DNA of 64,000 bases from an uncultured Ectothiorhodospiraceae bacterium (GCA_937141935.1 CAKZQS010000052.1:175199-239198); one strand, 5' to 3'; shown: positions 33,295-45,074, counted from the stretch's first letter. A program made the numbers and translations. Notes: generated by a model from the letters alone, not told the origin.

Positions 33295-34590
33295 CTAGTC
33301 GCGGTTCAGGCCGCGGCTGCCGATGTCGCGGCGGCAGTGCATGCCGCGAAAGCTGATGGCATCGGCGGCCACATAGGCGCGCTCCTGCGCCTGCGCCAGC
33401 GTATCGCCCAGGCCGCAGGCGCAGAGCACGCGCCCGCCGGCGGTCAGCACGGTGTCGCCGTCGGCGCGGGTGCCGGCGTGAAACACCTTGGTTTGCGGGC
33501 CCAGGTCGGTTTCCAGGCCGCTGATCACATCGCCCTTGGCCGGGCTGGCCGGGTAATGCTCGGCCGCCAGCACCACGCCCACGCAGCTCTGTTCCGTCCA
33601 GCGCAGGGTCTGCGCCTCCAGCTCGCCATCCACCGCGGCCTCGAGCAGGCTCAGCAGGTCGGACTCCAGGCGCATCAGGATCGGCTGGGTTTCCGGGTCG
33701 CCCAGGCGCACGTTGAACTCGACCACCTTGGGCGTGCCGTCCGGCGCAATCATCAGCCCGCAGTACAGAAAGCCGCGAAAGCGCCGGCCCTCGGCCGCCA
33801 GGCCGCGCACGACCGGGCGCATGATCTCGTCCATCACGCGGGCCTGCAGGGCGTCATCGAGCACCGGCGCCGGCGAATAGGCGCCCATGCCGCCGGTGTT
33901 GGGGCCGCTGTCGCCGTCGCCGACGCGCTTGTGGTCCTGCGAGGAGGCCAGCGGCAGCAGGGTTTCGCCATCCACCACCGCGATAAAGCTGGCTTCCTCG
34001 CCGGGCAGGAACTCCTCGATGACCACCCGGGCGCCGGCGGCGCCAAAGCGATTGCCCGAGAGCATGTCGCGCACCGCGGCCTCGGCCTCGGCGTAGTCCT
34101 CGGTGACCACCACGCCCTTGCCCGCAGCCAGGCCGTCGGCCTTGATGACGTAGGGCGGGGCCATATTGGTCAGGAACTGCAGCGCGGTGGCGGCGTCGTC
34201 AAAGTTGCCATAGGCCGCGGTGGGCACCTGGTGCCGGGCCAGGAAATCCTTGGTGAAGGCCTTGGAGGCCTCCAGCTCGGCCGCAGCCTGGCGCGGGCCG
34301 AACACGCGCACGCCGGCCTCCTCGAGGCGGTCGACCAGCCCGGCCGCCAGCGGGGCCTCCGGGCCCACGACGACCAGATCCACGGCCTCGTCGGCGCAGA
34401 GCCGGACCAGGCCCGGCAGGTCCTCGGCGCCCACGTCGACATTGCGCACGCCCGCTTCGGTGGCCGTGCCGGCGTTGCCGGGCGCCACCAGCACGCTGCC
34501 CGCACGGGGGCTTTGCGCCAGTTTCCAGGCCAGGGCATGCTCGCGGCCGCCGCCGCCCACCACCAGGATGGTCTGTTTGTCAGTGCTCAT
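33295..34590 (-). CDS. purD: phosphoribosylamine-glycine ligase
   Basis: A 431-aa ATP-grasp enzyme forming GAR in purine synthesis. GGGGREHALAWKLAQSP at the N-terminus, VVVGPEAPLAAGLVD, SKAFTKDFLARHQVPTA, the ATP-grasp core YVIKADGLAAGKGVVV, SQDHKRVGDGDSGPNTGGMGAYSPAP and EFNVRLGDPETQ. Length is normal. The ATG at 34590 is chosen over an upstream TTG. It is divergent from the metallophosphoesterase gene. Confidence 0.97.
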   Translation of the reverse strand: MSTDKQTILVVGGGGREHALAWKLAQSPRAGSVLVAPGNAGTATEAGVRNVDVGAEDLPGLVRLCADEAVDLVVVGPEAPLAAGLVDRLEEAGVRVFGPRQAAAELEASKAFTKDFLARHQVPTAAYGNFDDAATALQFLTNMAPPYVIKADGLAAGKGVVVTEDYAEAEAAVRDMLSGNRFGAAGARVVIEEFLPGEEASFIAVVDGETLLPLASSQDHKRVGDGDSGPNTGGMGAYSPAPVLDDALQARVMDEIMRPVVRGLAAEGRRFRGFLYCGLMIAPDGTPKVVEFNVRLGDPETQPILMRLESDLLSLLEAAVDGELEAQTLRWTEQSCVGVVLAAEHYPASPAKGDVISGLETDLGPQTKVFHAGTRADGDTVLTAGGRVLCACGLGDTLAQAQERAYVAADAISFRGMHCRRDIGSRGLNRD

Positions 34591-34626
34591 GGCGCGCAAT
34601 GGTACCGGCAGCGGCGCGCCGCGGGC

Positions 34627-34655
34627 GTCATGGAATCGTCATGGTTTGGTCATGG
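34627..34655 (+). promoter_or_regulatory. Pho-box-like array: three GTCATGG repeats at 11-bp spacing
   Basis: GTCATGG occurs at 34627, 34638 and 34649, exactly 11 bp apart. PhoB binds direct repeats of TGTCA-like heptamers with 11-bp periodicity. The array ends 33 nt before the ATG of the downstream metallophosphoesterase. The core GTCAT matches the consensus, though the preceding base is C/G rather than T. Confidence 0.5.
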
Positions 34656-34688
34656 GGGCTTCACGGCGGGGGCCTAGCGTGTCCAGGC

Positions 34689-35558
34689 ATGAACAGTGAA
34701 AGCGACAAGCGCAAGGCCAAGACCCGGGTTCGCACGATCTGGATTTCGGATGTGCACCTGGGCACCCCCGGCTGTCAGGCCGCGGCACTGGCCGACTTTT
34801 TGGGCCGCCACGAGTGCGAGCAGCTCTACCTGGTCGGCGACATCATCGACGGCTGGCGGCTCAAGCAAAGCTTTTACTGGCCGCAGGAGCACACCAACGT
34901 CGTCCGCAAGGTGCTGACCCGCGCCAAGCGCGGCACGCAGGTGTACTACATCACCGGCAACCACGACGAGTTCCTGCGCAAGTTCGTCGACTACAAGCTG
35001 GACATCGGCAACATCCGGCTGGTGAACGAGGCGATCCACGAGACCGCCGACGGGCGCAAGCTGCTGGTGATGCACGGCGACATGTTCGATGTCATCACCC
35101 GCTACCACCGCTGGGTGGCGATGGCCGGCGACACGGCCTACAACGCCATGATGTACGCCAACCGGCACTTCAATAACCTGCGCCGCCGGGTGGGCCTGCC
35201 TTATTTCTCGCTGTCGGCCTATGCCAAGCAGAAGGTCAAGGCGGCGGTGAACATCGTGACCGAGTTCGAGGATTCGGTGTCCCGCGAGTGCGAGCGCCGC
35301 GGCACCGACGGCATCGTCTGCGGCCATATCCACCACGCGCAGATCCGCCGCATCGGTGACATCGAGTACCTCAACTGCGGGGACTGGGTGGAGAGCTGCA
35401 CGGCGCTGGTCGAGGACTTCGACGGCCGCATCTCGGTCGTGGAATGGCCTAACGAGGCCATTGGCCGCAAGGCGCCGGGCGCCGCTGCCGACAAGCGTGG
35501 CGGCCGCAAGACCGCGGGCGCCACCAAGGTTGTTCCGCTGCCCGAACGGGCGGCCTGA
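34689..35558 (+). CDS. calcineurin-like metallophosphoesterase, PlcP/LpxH type
   Basis: A 289-aa dinuclear metallophosphoesterase: ISDVHLGTPGCQ, VGDIIDGWRLKQSFYWPQ, ITGNHDEFLR, MHGDMFD and CGHIHHAQIR supply the metal ligands. Automatic annotation would call it UDP-2,3-diacylglucosamine diphosphatase, but the GWRLK..YWPQ, GLPYFSLSAYAKQKVKAAVN and NCGDWVESCTALVE segments resemble PlcP, the phosphate-starvation phospholipase C of lipid remodelling. The Pho-box-like repeats upstream support that. The C-terminal 30 residues are basic. The partner glycosyltransferase often next to plcP is not adjacent here. Confidence 0.82.
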   Translation: MNSESDKRKAKTRVRTIWISDVHLGTPGCQAAALADFLGRHECEQLYLVGDIIDGWRLKQSFYWPQEHTNVVRKVLTRAKRGTQVYYITGNHDEFLRKFVDYKLDIGNIRLVNEAIHETADGRKLLVMHGDMFDVITRYHRWVAMAGDTAYNAMMYANRHFNNLRRRVGLPYFSLSAYAKQKVKAAVNIVTEFEDSVSRECERRGTDGIVCGHIHHAQIRRIGDIEYLNCGDWVESCTALVEDFDGRISVVEWPNEAIGRKAPGAAADKRGGRKTAGATKVVPLPERAA

Positions 35559-35579
35559 GCCCCGTCAAGGAGACGCACG

Positions 35580-35711
35580 ATGCGCACCCTGCAATCGACC
35601 CTGGCCGTGATGCTGCTGAGCCTGGTGTTTTCGCTGCTGGAGTTCGTGCTGCAGCAGGCGCGTCGCCGCCGCGGCACCGAGCCCGGCGAGCAGGCCTACG
35701 CCATTCACTGA
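35580..35711 (+). CDS. 43-aa single-span membrane peptide
   Basis: The ATG at 35580 is preceded by AAGGAG 9 nt upstream, 21 bp after the metallophosphoesterase stop. The peptide has a hydrophobic segment (LAVMLLSLVFSLLEFVL, residues ~8-24), then QQARRRRG and an acidic-polar tail ending YAIH. Topology: basic stretch after the helix, so the C-terminus is probably cytoplasmic. No family is recognised. Its position makes it likely co-transcribed with the phosphoesterase. Confidence 0.6.
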   Translation: MRTLQSTLAVMLLSLVFSLLEFVLQQARRRRGTEPGEQAYAIH

Positions 35712-35780
35712 GCGCCCGCAGGGGCCACTGCGCGGCCGCGCAGGCCGCGACTTGGCGCCCGCCCGGGCGCCACTGGCGGT

Positions 35781-36203
35781 TTAGCTGCTGCGCGCCAGGT
35801 TGCGGGCGCAGAAGTTCACGATATGGCGCACGGCCTCTTCGGCCACGATGATGCGCTTGTCGTCCTTGCCCGGCTCGCGCACCCACACCGCCTCGGTGCC
35901 GGGGTACTTGCCATCGGGGTGGTGCCGCGCCATCACCAGCACCTCGCCACGCCCGCCGCCTTCCGCCTGCGCATGAAAGCTGACCGTGATGCTCAGCTCA
36001 TCGCGTGCGATCGTGAAGTAGCGCAGCCGCTGGTGGCCGGTAATCGACTCACGCAGTTCCTTGGCCGCTTCCAGCACCGCCGCCCAGGCGGCATTAGCCT
36101 GGCGCCGGGTGGCGTTGAAGGCATCCGCCGCGGTTTCGCGGTGCGTCTGGATGGACTGGATGGTGTCCTCGAGCTGATTCAAGATGGAGCGTTTTTCGAT
36201 CAT
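35781..36203 (-). CDS. hypothetical protein, 140 aa
   Basis: A soluble 140-aa protein. Residues ~1-58 are helical and probably coiled coil (IEKRSILNQLEDTIQSIQ, then ANAAWAAVLEAAKELRES); residues ~60-110 look like beta strands (RYFTIARDELSITVSFH, EVLVMARHHPDGKYPGTEAVW), and the last part is helical with a single Cys. I do not recognise a family. It stands alone between the 43-aa peptide (convergent side) and the NUDIX gene (divergent side). Confidence 0.7.
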   Translation of the reverse strand: MIEKRSILNQLEDTIQSIQTHRETAADAFNATRRQANAAWAAVLEAAKELRESITGHQRLRYFTIARDELSITVSFHAQAEGGGRGEVLVMARHHPDGKYPGTEAVWVREPGKDDKRIIVAEEAVRHIVNFCARNLARSS

Positions 36204-36267
36204 GGTGGGCGTCCGTCGCGGGCAGGGCCGCGTGGGAGGGGCATCCAGGCTGGGTCTCCGGCGCCGG

Positions 36268-36296
36268 TTGCGGCAGCACTTACACTGCCATATTTG
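36268..36296 (+). promoter_or_regulatory. possible promoter of the NUDIX gene
   Basis: TTGCGG (36268-36273), 17-bp spacer, TATTTG (36291-36296), 20 nt before the ATG at 36317, in a locally AT-richer stretch. Confidence 0.4.
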
Positions 36297-36316
36297 GTCC
36301 GCCAGATGACAGCCTG

Positions 36317-38817
<2,501 letters not shown>

Positions 38818-38932
38818 AGACGCCACCCGCCGGCCGCCTCGCCATCCCGCAAGGCCGCCTCGCCTTTTCGGGCGATGCGGCCGCGCCCCTTGCCTGCCCA
38901 CACTGGCGCTGACTTGGGCGCGAGGCGGTGGC

Positions 38933-41900
38933 ATGCGGGCAGGACAACGCAATCAACACGGCGGCGGCACGTCGCGGCTGGCCATGGGGCTGGCTCTGGG
39001 CGCCGCGCTTGCGCTGGGCGCCTGCAGCGAAGGCGGTGGGCCGGGCGCGTCCGAGATGGCGATGCCTGTGCTGCCCAGCCCCTCGTCAACGCTGGCGCCA
39101 GACCCCGCCACGACGCCGACCCCCGCTCCGGACGCAAGCCCCTCACCAGCGCCCGGCCGTGGTGACGGCGGCGGCGCGGCGCGCACCATCGAGGGCGTGC
39201 TGACCAAGGGCGTGACCGAGGGCGCCACGATCGAACTCCGCGCGATGGGCCCCGACGGACGCCCGGCCGGCCCCGTCCTCGCGCAAGCCCAGACCGACGC
39301 CGAAGGCCGGTTCGTCTTCGTGGGCCTGCCCGAACAGGCCCTTTATCACGTGCAGTCCTGGGGTGGCCGCTACGTGGACGAGGCCACGAACCGGGGAGGC
39401 AACCGGGGAGGCAGCGGGGGCGGCAATAGCGGTGGCGAAACCCGCATGTTCGGCGAGCGCGAGGGCTTCGAGAGCGTCGTGCTGCCAGGCCAGACCCGCG
39501 TCCCGGTCAATCTGATCACGCAGAGCATGCTGGTTCGCGCGCGGGCGGAGTCGGAGACGCAGTCTCTCGCGGCCGCGGGCTTCCTCCGTTCAGCCGCGGC
39601 CTTATTCCGGGACATGCTCGGCGTTCACCCGCTGGATGTGCTCCCGGCCGATCCGGCACGGCCTGCGGGCACACCGGACGAGTTGCGCTACGCCAACGTC
39701 CTGGGGGGTATCGCGAACATGCTGGCCAAGCTGGAGTCGCATCTGGGGCTGCAGGCACCCGGTGCACTGCTCCCGCGGGTCGCCGAAGACCTCTCGGATG
39801 GCAAGGTCGACGGTGCGTTTTTCGGCGCGCCGATCGTCGTCTTCGATGACGGTGAGCAGTCGCGAATTTTGCCGGCCTCTGCGATCAACCAGGACATTCT
39901 GGCCTTCTACCTGAGCAACCCGGGCGGTTTTGGCAACGCGCCACCGCCGGGTTTTGTCTTCGACGGTGACGTCGCGGCGGGCCTCCCCTTCCAACAGCCC
40001 GACAGCCTGCTGACGAATCAGAGCCCGCAGGCGACGGACGACAACTACGTGCGCAGTGCCGCGCAGGGCGGCACGCTCAGCGTCCCGGCGGAGGAGGGCC
40101 TGCTCGCCAATGATCAGGATGCCGATGGTGCGCCCCTGACTGCCGTTCTGGAATCCCCACCGGCCGCGGGCGATCTCAGCCTGAACGCGGACGGGTCCTT
40201 CACCTTTGAGCGACCGCCGGGCGCGGAGGCGTTCACGACCAGTTTCCGCTACCGCGCCTATGACGGCGAGGCCTATTCCGCACCCGCCGAAGTCTCGGTA
40301 CTGATGGGCGCGCAGGCGCGGCTGCTGCTGGGTAATGTCACGACCCCCGGCAGCGGCACGTTGGGCAGCCGCGTTGCCGAAGGCGACGATGGCGCGATCA
40401 CCCCCTTCGTCCTGCCCGTGGCGCTCTCGGCCCCCCTGGACTTCGACCTGGACGTGCGCCTGCGAGTCTCCAATTCCCGGGCAAGTCTGTCGACGGATGG
40501 GCCCAAATCTGCGAGCGCGAGCTCCGTTCAGCTCTCGGATCTTGGCGAGGGGTTTACGCCGGACCGGGTCATCGCCACGGGTGCCGACGGGGTCGAGTTT
40601 GCCTACCCGAGCTTCGAAAAAGACATCGCGCTCTTCTTCCCGGCGGGTTCGACGGCGCCCCTTGTGCCGGTGGTCGTTCCCATCGCCGGGGATGCGCAAA
40701 GAGAGCCCAACGAGTTCTTTTACGTCGCGTGTGCCAAGCCTCCGCATTGCACGGACCCCGTCATTCCGGTGCGTGGTCATATCAACGGAGGCTCGGTGTC
40801 CGAGGGCGGCGTGGTCGTCTCGGAAAGCTTCAGCTACGCAATCGTCAACGTCGTCAACGACGACTTCGACCAGCCCCCCTCCGCGAAGGATGATGTTGTC
40901 GAGGTCGTGTTTCTCGGGGAGCCACTGGCCATCGATGTCCTAGCGAACGACTCCGACCCCGAATCCGACCCGCTGCAGATTGCGTCCGTCAGCCCGGCCG
41001 AGAACGGCGGTAGCGCGACCGTTGCGGAGGGGCGCATCCACTATCTTCCGCCAGAGCCCCTGCCGGACTTCGATCGCTTCACCTACACCGTGTCCGATGG
41101 CGCGTCCGCGGCCGTTGCCACGGTGAGAATCAACCTGCTGCCCCCGCCCCCAGCCGACCCGGACGCAGATGGGCTCGACACTGCGGTGGAGGTGGAACTG
41201 GGCACGGACCCCAACGATGCCGACAGCGACAACGATGGGCGGAGCGATGGTGACGAGGTCAACGGCGACCCGGCGACCGACCCCCTCGATGCGGACAGCG
41301 ACGATGACGGGCTCAACGATGGCGAGGAAATCGGCCTTGGAACGAACCCCAATGCGCACGATACCGACGGCGATTTGCTCACGGACGGCGATGAAGTCCA
41401 GGCCGGTACAGACCCCACCGACCCCGACAGCGACGACGACGGGGTGCGCGATGACGAGGAGCTCGTCAACGGCACCAACCCCCTGCTGGCGGATACCGAC
41501 TTCGACGGGTTGAGCGACAGCGAGGAGGGCGCGCTGGGTACCGACCCCACGAACAGCGACAGCGACGGGGATGGCCTGACGGACGGCCAGGAACACAACC
41601 TGTTCAACACGAACCCGCGCAATCCGGATAGCGACTTCGACGGCGTGCCCGATGGCTTGGAAAATCAGATTGGCAGCAACCCGCGGCGGCAGGATACCGA
41701 CAGCGATGGCCTGATCGATTCCGAGGAAATCAGTCGGGACGGCGACCCCAGCAACTACGACCCGGGCGCCGGCGATACCAATCCCAGCCTTGCCGACAGC
41801 GACGCAGACGGCTTGAACGACTCGGCCGAGGTGTCGCTGGGCACCAACCCCAATGCCGCCGACAGCGACGGCGACGGGCTGACCGACACCGAGGAACTCG

Positions 41901-44900
41901 GTCGCGACGGCCAACCCTTCACCTATTTCCCCGCGGGCGGCGATACCGACCCGAACGTCGCCGATACCGACGGCGACGGCCTCAACGACGGCGCGGAGCA
42001 CGCCGTCGGCACCGATCCGCACCTGGTCGACAGCGACGGTGACGGCCTGCGCGATGGCGAGGAGGTCCACACGCACGGCACCGACCCGCTCAACCCGGAT
42101 ACCGATGGGGACCAGCTCAGGGACGGGCGGGAGGTCCAGCTGGGCAGCAACCCCCTGGATACGGATTCCGACGACGATGGGCTGAATGATTCAGCCGAAT
42201 TCGCGGCGGGCACCAACCCCAACGACCCTGACTCGGACGGCGACACCGTCAGTGATGGTGATGAAGCCGCCCAAGGCACGGACCCCCTGGATGCGGACAG
42301 CGACGACGATGGCCTGGACGACGGGGCCGAGCGCGGCGCCAACAGCAACCCGCTGCTCGCGGACACCGACGGTGATGGGCTGGACGATGGGGTGGAGGTC
42401 CTCACACTGCAGACCGACCCCACCAAGGCGGACAGCGACGCGGACAGCCTGAGCGATTTCCAGGAGGTCAATCGCGATAGCAACCCCGGCAACTATGACC
42501 CGGCAGCGGGGGATACCAACCCCAATGCCGCGGACAGCGATGGGGATGGCCTGGATGACCCCGCAGAGTTGGCAGCGGGCAGCGACCCGCAGAAGGAAGA
42601 TACCGACGGCGACGGATTGAACGACGCGCGGGAGGTCGACATCCTGCTTACCGATCCAACCCTGGCCGACAGTGATGCCGATGGTCTGACGGACTTTGCC
42701 GAGGTCAATCGCGATGGAAATCCCAATGACTACGACGCCGGCGCTGGCGACACCAACCCGAACGCCGCCGACTCGGATGGCGATGGCCTCAATGACGGCT
42801 TGGAGCTCAACACGCTGCAAACCGACCCGCTCAGCGTCGACAGCGACGGCGACGGCCTGAGCGATTTCGAGGAGGTCAATCGGGACGGCGACCCCGGCAA
42901 CTACGACGCGGCCGCGGGCGATTCCAACCCCAATGCCGGCGACAGCGACGGCGACGGCCTGAACGATGGTCTCGAGGTGAACACGCTCGGAACAAACCCG
43001 ATGGCCGGCGACAGCGATGCGGACGGCTTCTCCGATTTCGAGGAGGTCAGCCAGGACGGCGTGCCTGAGGACTACAACGCGGCGGCCGGCGACAGCGACC
43101 CGAACGACCCGGCCAGCATTCCGCAACGGCCGCCCACCGTCAGCGGTGACCTGACCCTGAACATCCCGGCCGGGGGTGTGGCCACCGTGTTGCCTGCGGA
43201 TCTCAGGGTGACCGACCCTGAGCAGGCTGCCGCGGATATCAGCATCACGTTGAACGGCGGCCTGGGGTGTGGGGAGCTCAGGCGGGATGGCGTGTCCACC
43301 GCAACCTTTACCGCGGCAGAACTGGCCGCCGGCCGGGTGGACGTCAGCAGCCAGGCCGCAACCAACTGTACCGCTGGCACCAACCTGAATCTGGCGCTGA
43401 CGGCCGATGATGGCGTGGGTGGCCTGACCACATTCAACTTGGACCTGCTGATCTACGAGTTCAGCGTGAGTGCGACGACGCCGGCGTCCAACAGCGTCGG
43501 TGTCGCGGCCACGATCGCGCCCGCGGTCGTGTTCAGCGACTTGCTCGATGCCGCGTCGGCGAACAGCAGCATCGCGTTGCGATCCCAGTCACGCGGTGCA
43601 CTGGCTGTGGCGGCATTCAGCGCGAATCCCGCGGGCGACGGGGTCACCGTCAGCCCTGCCATGCCCTTCCTCGCGGGGGAAACGATCGAGCTGGGCCTGA
43701 CGTCCTCGGTGCTGTCGGTGACGGGCGGCGCGCTGTTCCCTGCGCATCTCCTGCAATTCCGGGTGGCCTCGGGTGGCGATGGCGACGGGGTGTTCGCCTC
43801 CTTCAACACGCCAGTCAATATCGAACACCGGTATCTGGCGATGGGGGACCTGGATGGAGACGGGCTGGAGGACCTGGTTCTTGACCGCCGCTATGCCCTG
43901 TCCAACGGGGACGGAAGTTTTGCAGCCGCCGTCGAGTTCAACGCCGTATTTGCCGGCTCGAACGGTGTCGGCGTCGTCAAGACAGCGGACATCGATAACG
44001 ACGGCGACATGGACCTGATCAACGGGCACGACGGACGATTCCAGGTCGGAATCAACGACGGAAGCACCAACTTCACGGCTGGCCCCGTCCTGAACCTCTC
44101 AGCGGAGTTCGGCCATGTCGTGGATGTACAGCCGGGGGATATGGACGGGGATGGCGATCTCGACCTGGTGACCTTCGTCAACTTTCCGGCCAGCAGCAAC
44201 ATGACAGCGCTGGTGCTGCTCAACGATGGCTCCGGCACCCTGAGCAAGCACCCGAATCAGGAGCGCTTCTTCCCGACGAGGAACACGGACCTGGGCGGCA
44301 TGGCCCTGGCGGATGTGGATAACGACGGCGATCTTGATGTGGTCACCGGCAGTACCTCCACAAGCTTTACCTCGGACGTGTTCGTCAATGACGGCGCCGC
44401 GACCTTGTCTCGGGGGGCGCCCTTCGGAGCCACCGTCAGCTTTGGGCGTCGGGAATATGTGGTTGTCGGGGACCTCAACGGTGACAGCTATGTCGACGCG
44501 GTTCGCCTCTTGGGCGAACGCCGTACGGGCTCGGGGTCCTATGTCGGGGATGCCCCCGCCCAGGTGTGGCTGAACAATCAGGACGGTACCTTCAGCGCCC
44601 ACCCCACGGCTCCGAGCTTTGGGTCGTTCAACGGATATTCCGCGGCCCTTGGCGATCTGGATGCCGACGGCGACCTGGACATCGTTGTGGGTGTTGCGGA
44701 CGCCGGGAACGGGGTGCCGGCCCAGGATGATGAAGTCTGGCTCAACGACGGAGGCGGGACCTTCACGCAGGCCGGCGTCGTGCCACGTGGCGGGAACGCG
44801 TCCACCTATGTCTTTATGACCGACCTCGACGGCGATCAGGATCTAGACGTGTTGACCAACTTCACCGTCAGCAACGGCTTTGGCAGCGTCACCAGCTTCG

Positions 44901-44923
44901 AAAACCAAGCCGGCACGCCCTAA
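38933..44923 (+). CDS. giant surface lipoprotein with TSP3-like Ca-binding repeats and FG-GAP/VCBS repeats
   Basis: A 1996-aa protein. The signal has a lipobox (ALALGAC, Cys ~31). Order: Ser/Pro/Thr linker; a carboxypeptidase-regulatory/SpaA-like domain (~80-150); Gly/Asn-rich linker; two cadherin/Big_9-like domains (PQATDDNYV at ~363; PPSAKDDVV at ~645); about 25 thrombospondin type-3-like repeats (D-x-D-x-DG-x2-D motifs, ~741-1396); an Ig-like domain (~1400-1500); a Big_5-like domain (~1507-1612); then FG-GAP repeats (GDLDGDGLEDLVL, DIDNDGDMDL, DVDNDGDLDVV, DADGDLDIV) to the end. Such proteins are calcium-stiffened adhesins or stalks. Base composition is visibly less GC-rich than neighbours. 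No export partner genes adjoin. Confidence 0.88.
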   Translation: MRAGQRNQHGGGTSRLAMGLALGAALALGACSEGGGPGASEMAMPVLPSPSSTLAPDPATTPTPAPDASPSPAPGRGDGGGAARTIEGVLTKGVTEGATIELRAMGPDGRPAGPVLAQAQTDAEGRFVFVGLPEQALYHVQSWGGRYVDEATNRGGNRGGSGGGNSGGETRMFGEREGFESVVLPGQTRVPVNLITQSMLVRARAESETQSLAAAGFLRSAAALFRDMLGVHPLDVLPADPARPAGTPDELRYANVLGGIANMLAKLESHLGLQAPGALLPRVAEDLSDGKVDGAFFGAPIVVFDDGEQSRILPASAINQDILAFYLSNPGGFGNAPPPGFVFDGDVAAGLPFQQPDSLLTNQSPQATDDNYVRSAAQGGTLSVPAEEGLLANDQDADGAPLTAVLESPPAAGDLSLNADGSFTFERPPGAEAFTTSFRYRAYDGEAYSAPAEVSVLMGAQARLLLGNVTTPGSGTLGSRVAEGDDGAITPFVLPVALSAPLDFDLDVRLRVSNSRASLSTDGPKSASASSVQLSDLGEGFTPDRVIATGADGVEFAYPSFEKDIALFFPAGSTAPLVPVVVPIAGDAQREPNEFFYVACAKPPHCTDPVIPVRGHINGGSVSEGGVVVSESFSYAIVNVVNDDFDQPPSAKDDVVEVVFLGEPLAIDVLANDSDPESDPLQIASVSPAENGGSATVAEGRIHYLPPEPLPDFDRFTYTVSDGASAAVATVRINLLPPPPADPDADGLDTAVEVELGTDPNDADSDNDGRSDGDEVNGDPATDPLDADSDDDGLNDGEEIGLGTNPNAHDTDGDLLTDGDEVQAGTDPTDPDSDDDGVRDDEELVNGTNPLLADTDFDGLSDSEEGALGTDPTNSDSDGDGLTDGQEHNLFNTNPRNPDSDFDGVPDGLENQIGSNPRRQDTDSDGLIDSEEISRDGDPSNYDPGAGDTNPSLADSDADGLNDSAEVSLGTNPNAADSDGDGLTDTEELGRDGQPFTYFPAGGDTDPNVADTDGDGLNDGAEHAVGTDPHLVDSDGDGLRDGEEVHTHGTDPLNPDTDGDQLRDGREVQLGSNPLDTDSDDDGLNDSAEFAAGTNPNDPDSDGDTVSDGDEAAQGTDPLDADSDDDGLDDGAERGANSNPLLADTDGDGLDDGVEVLTLQTDPTKADSDADSLSDFQEVNRDSNPGNYDPAAGDTNPNAADSDGDGLDDPAELAAGSDPQKEDTDGDGLNDAREVDILLTDPTLADSDADGLTDFAEVNRDGNPNDYDAGAGDTNPNAADSDGDGLNDGLELNTLQTDPLSVDSDGDGLSDFEEVNRDGDPGNYDAAAGDSNPNAGDSDGDGLNDGLEVNTLGTNPMAGDSDADGFSDFEEVSQDGVPEDYNAAAGDSDPNDPASIPQRPPTVSGDLTLNIPAGGVATVLPADLRVTDPEQAAADISITLNGGLGCGELRRDGVSTATFTAAELAAGRVDVSSQAATNCTAGTNLNLALTADDGVGGLTTFNLDLLIYEFSVSATTPASNSVGVAATIAPAVVFSDLLDAASANSSIALRSQSRGALAVAAFSANPAGDGVTVSPAMPFLAGETIELGLTSSVLSVTGGALFPAHLLQFRVASGGDGDGVFASFNTPVNIEHRYLAMGDLDGDGLEDLVLDRRYALSNGDGSFAAAVEFNAVFAGSNGVGVVKTADIDNDGDMDLINGHDGRFQVGINDGSTNFTAGPVLNLSAEFGHVVDVQPGDMDGDGDLDLVTFVNFPASSNMTALVLLNDGSGTLSKHPNQERFFPTRNTDLGGMALADVDNDGDLDVVTGSTSTSFTSDVFVNDGAATLSRGAPFGATVSFGRREYVVVGDLNGDSYVDAVRLLGERRTGSGSYVGDAPAQVWLNNQDGTFSAHPTAPSFGSFNGYSAALGDLDADGDLDIVVGVADAGNGVPAQDDEVWLNDGGGTFTQAGVVPRGGNASTYVFMTDLDGDQDLDVLTNFTVSNGFGSVTSFENQAGTP

Positions 44924-45074
44924 GGAAACGCTGATTTATCAGCGTTGCCGTGCGGGCCATGGATGGCCCGCCGCGGAGCGGTGCGCAAGCCATTGATTCG
45001 CGTGAGGCGAGTGCGGGGTGTGCCGCACTCGACGTAGCGCAGACAAGTCCTGGACGGACTTGTTCAGCGCTTCC
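44924..45074. mobile_element. MITE-like inverted-repeat element (151 bp)
   Basis: The ends GGAAACGCTGA (44924-44934) and TCAGCGCTTCC (45064-45074) are 11-bp inverted repeats with one mismatch. Inside are hairpins: AACGCTGA/TCAGCGTT, GCGGGCCAT/ATGGCCCGC with a 2-nt loop (44952-44971), GTGCGG/CCGCAC and ACAAGTCC/GGACTTGT. No ORF is present. The terminal sequences resemble those of some IS5-type elements, but this is from memory. The left end directly abuts the TAA stop of the giant lipoprotein gene. Confidence 0.55.

Noticed and set aside
41156..43120. Regularly repeated DNA, possibly CRISPR-like
   Set aside because: The repeats are in frame and encode D-x-D-x-DG calcium motifs; there are no constant repeats with unique spacers.
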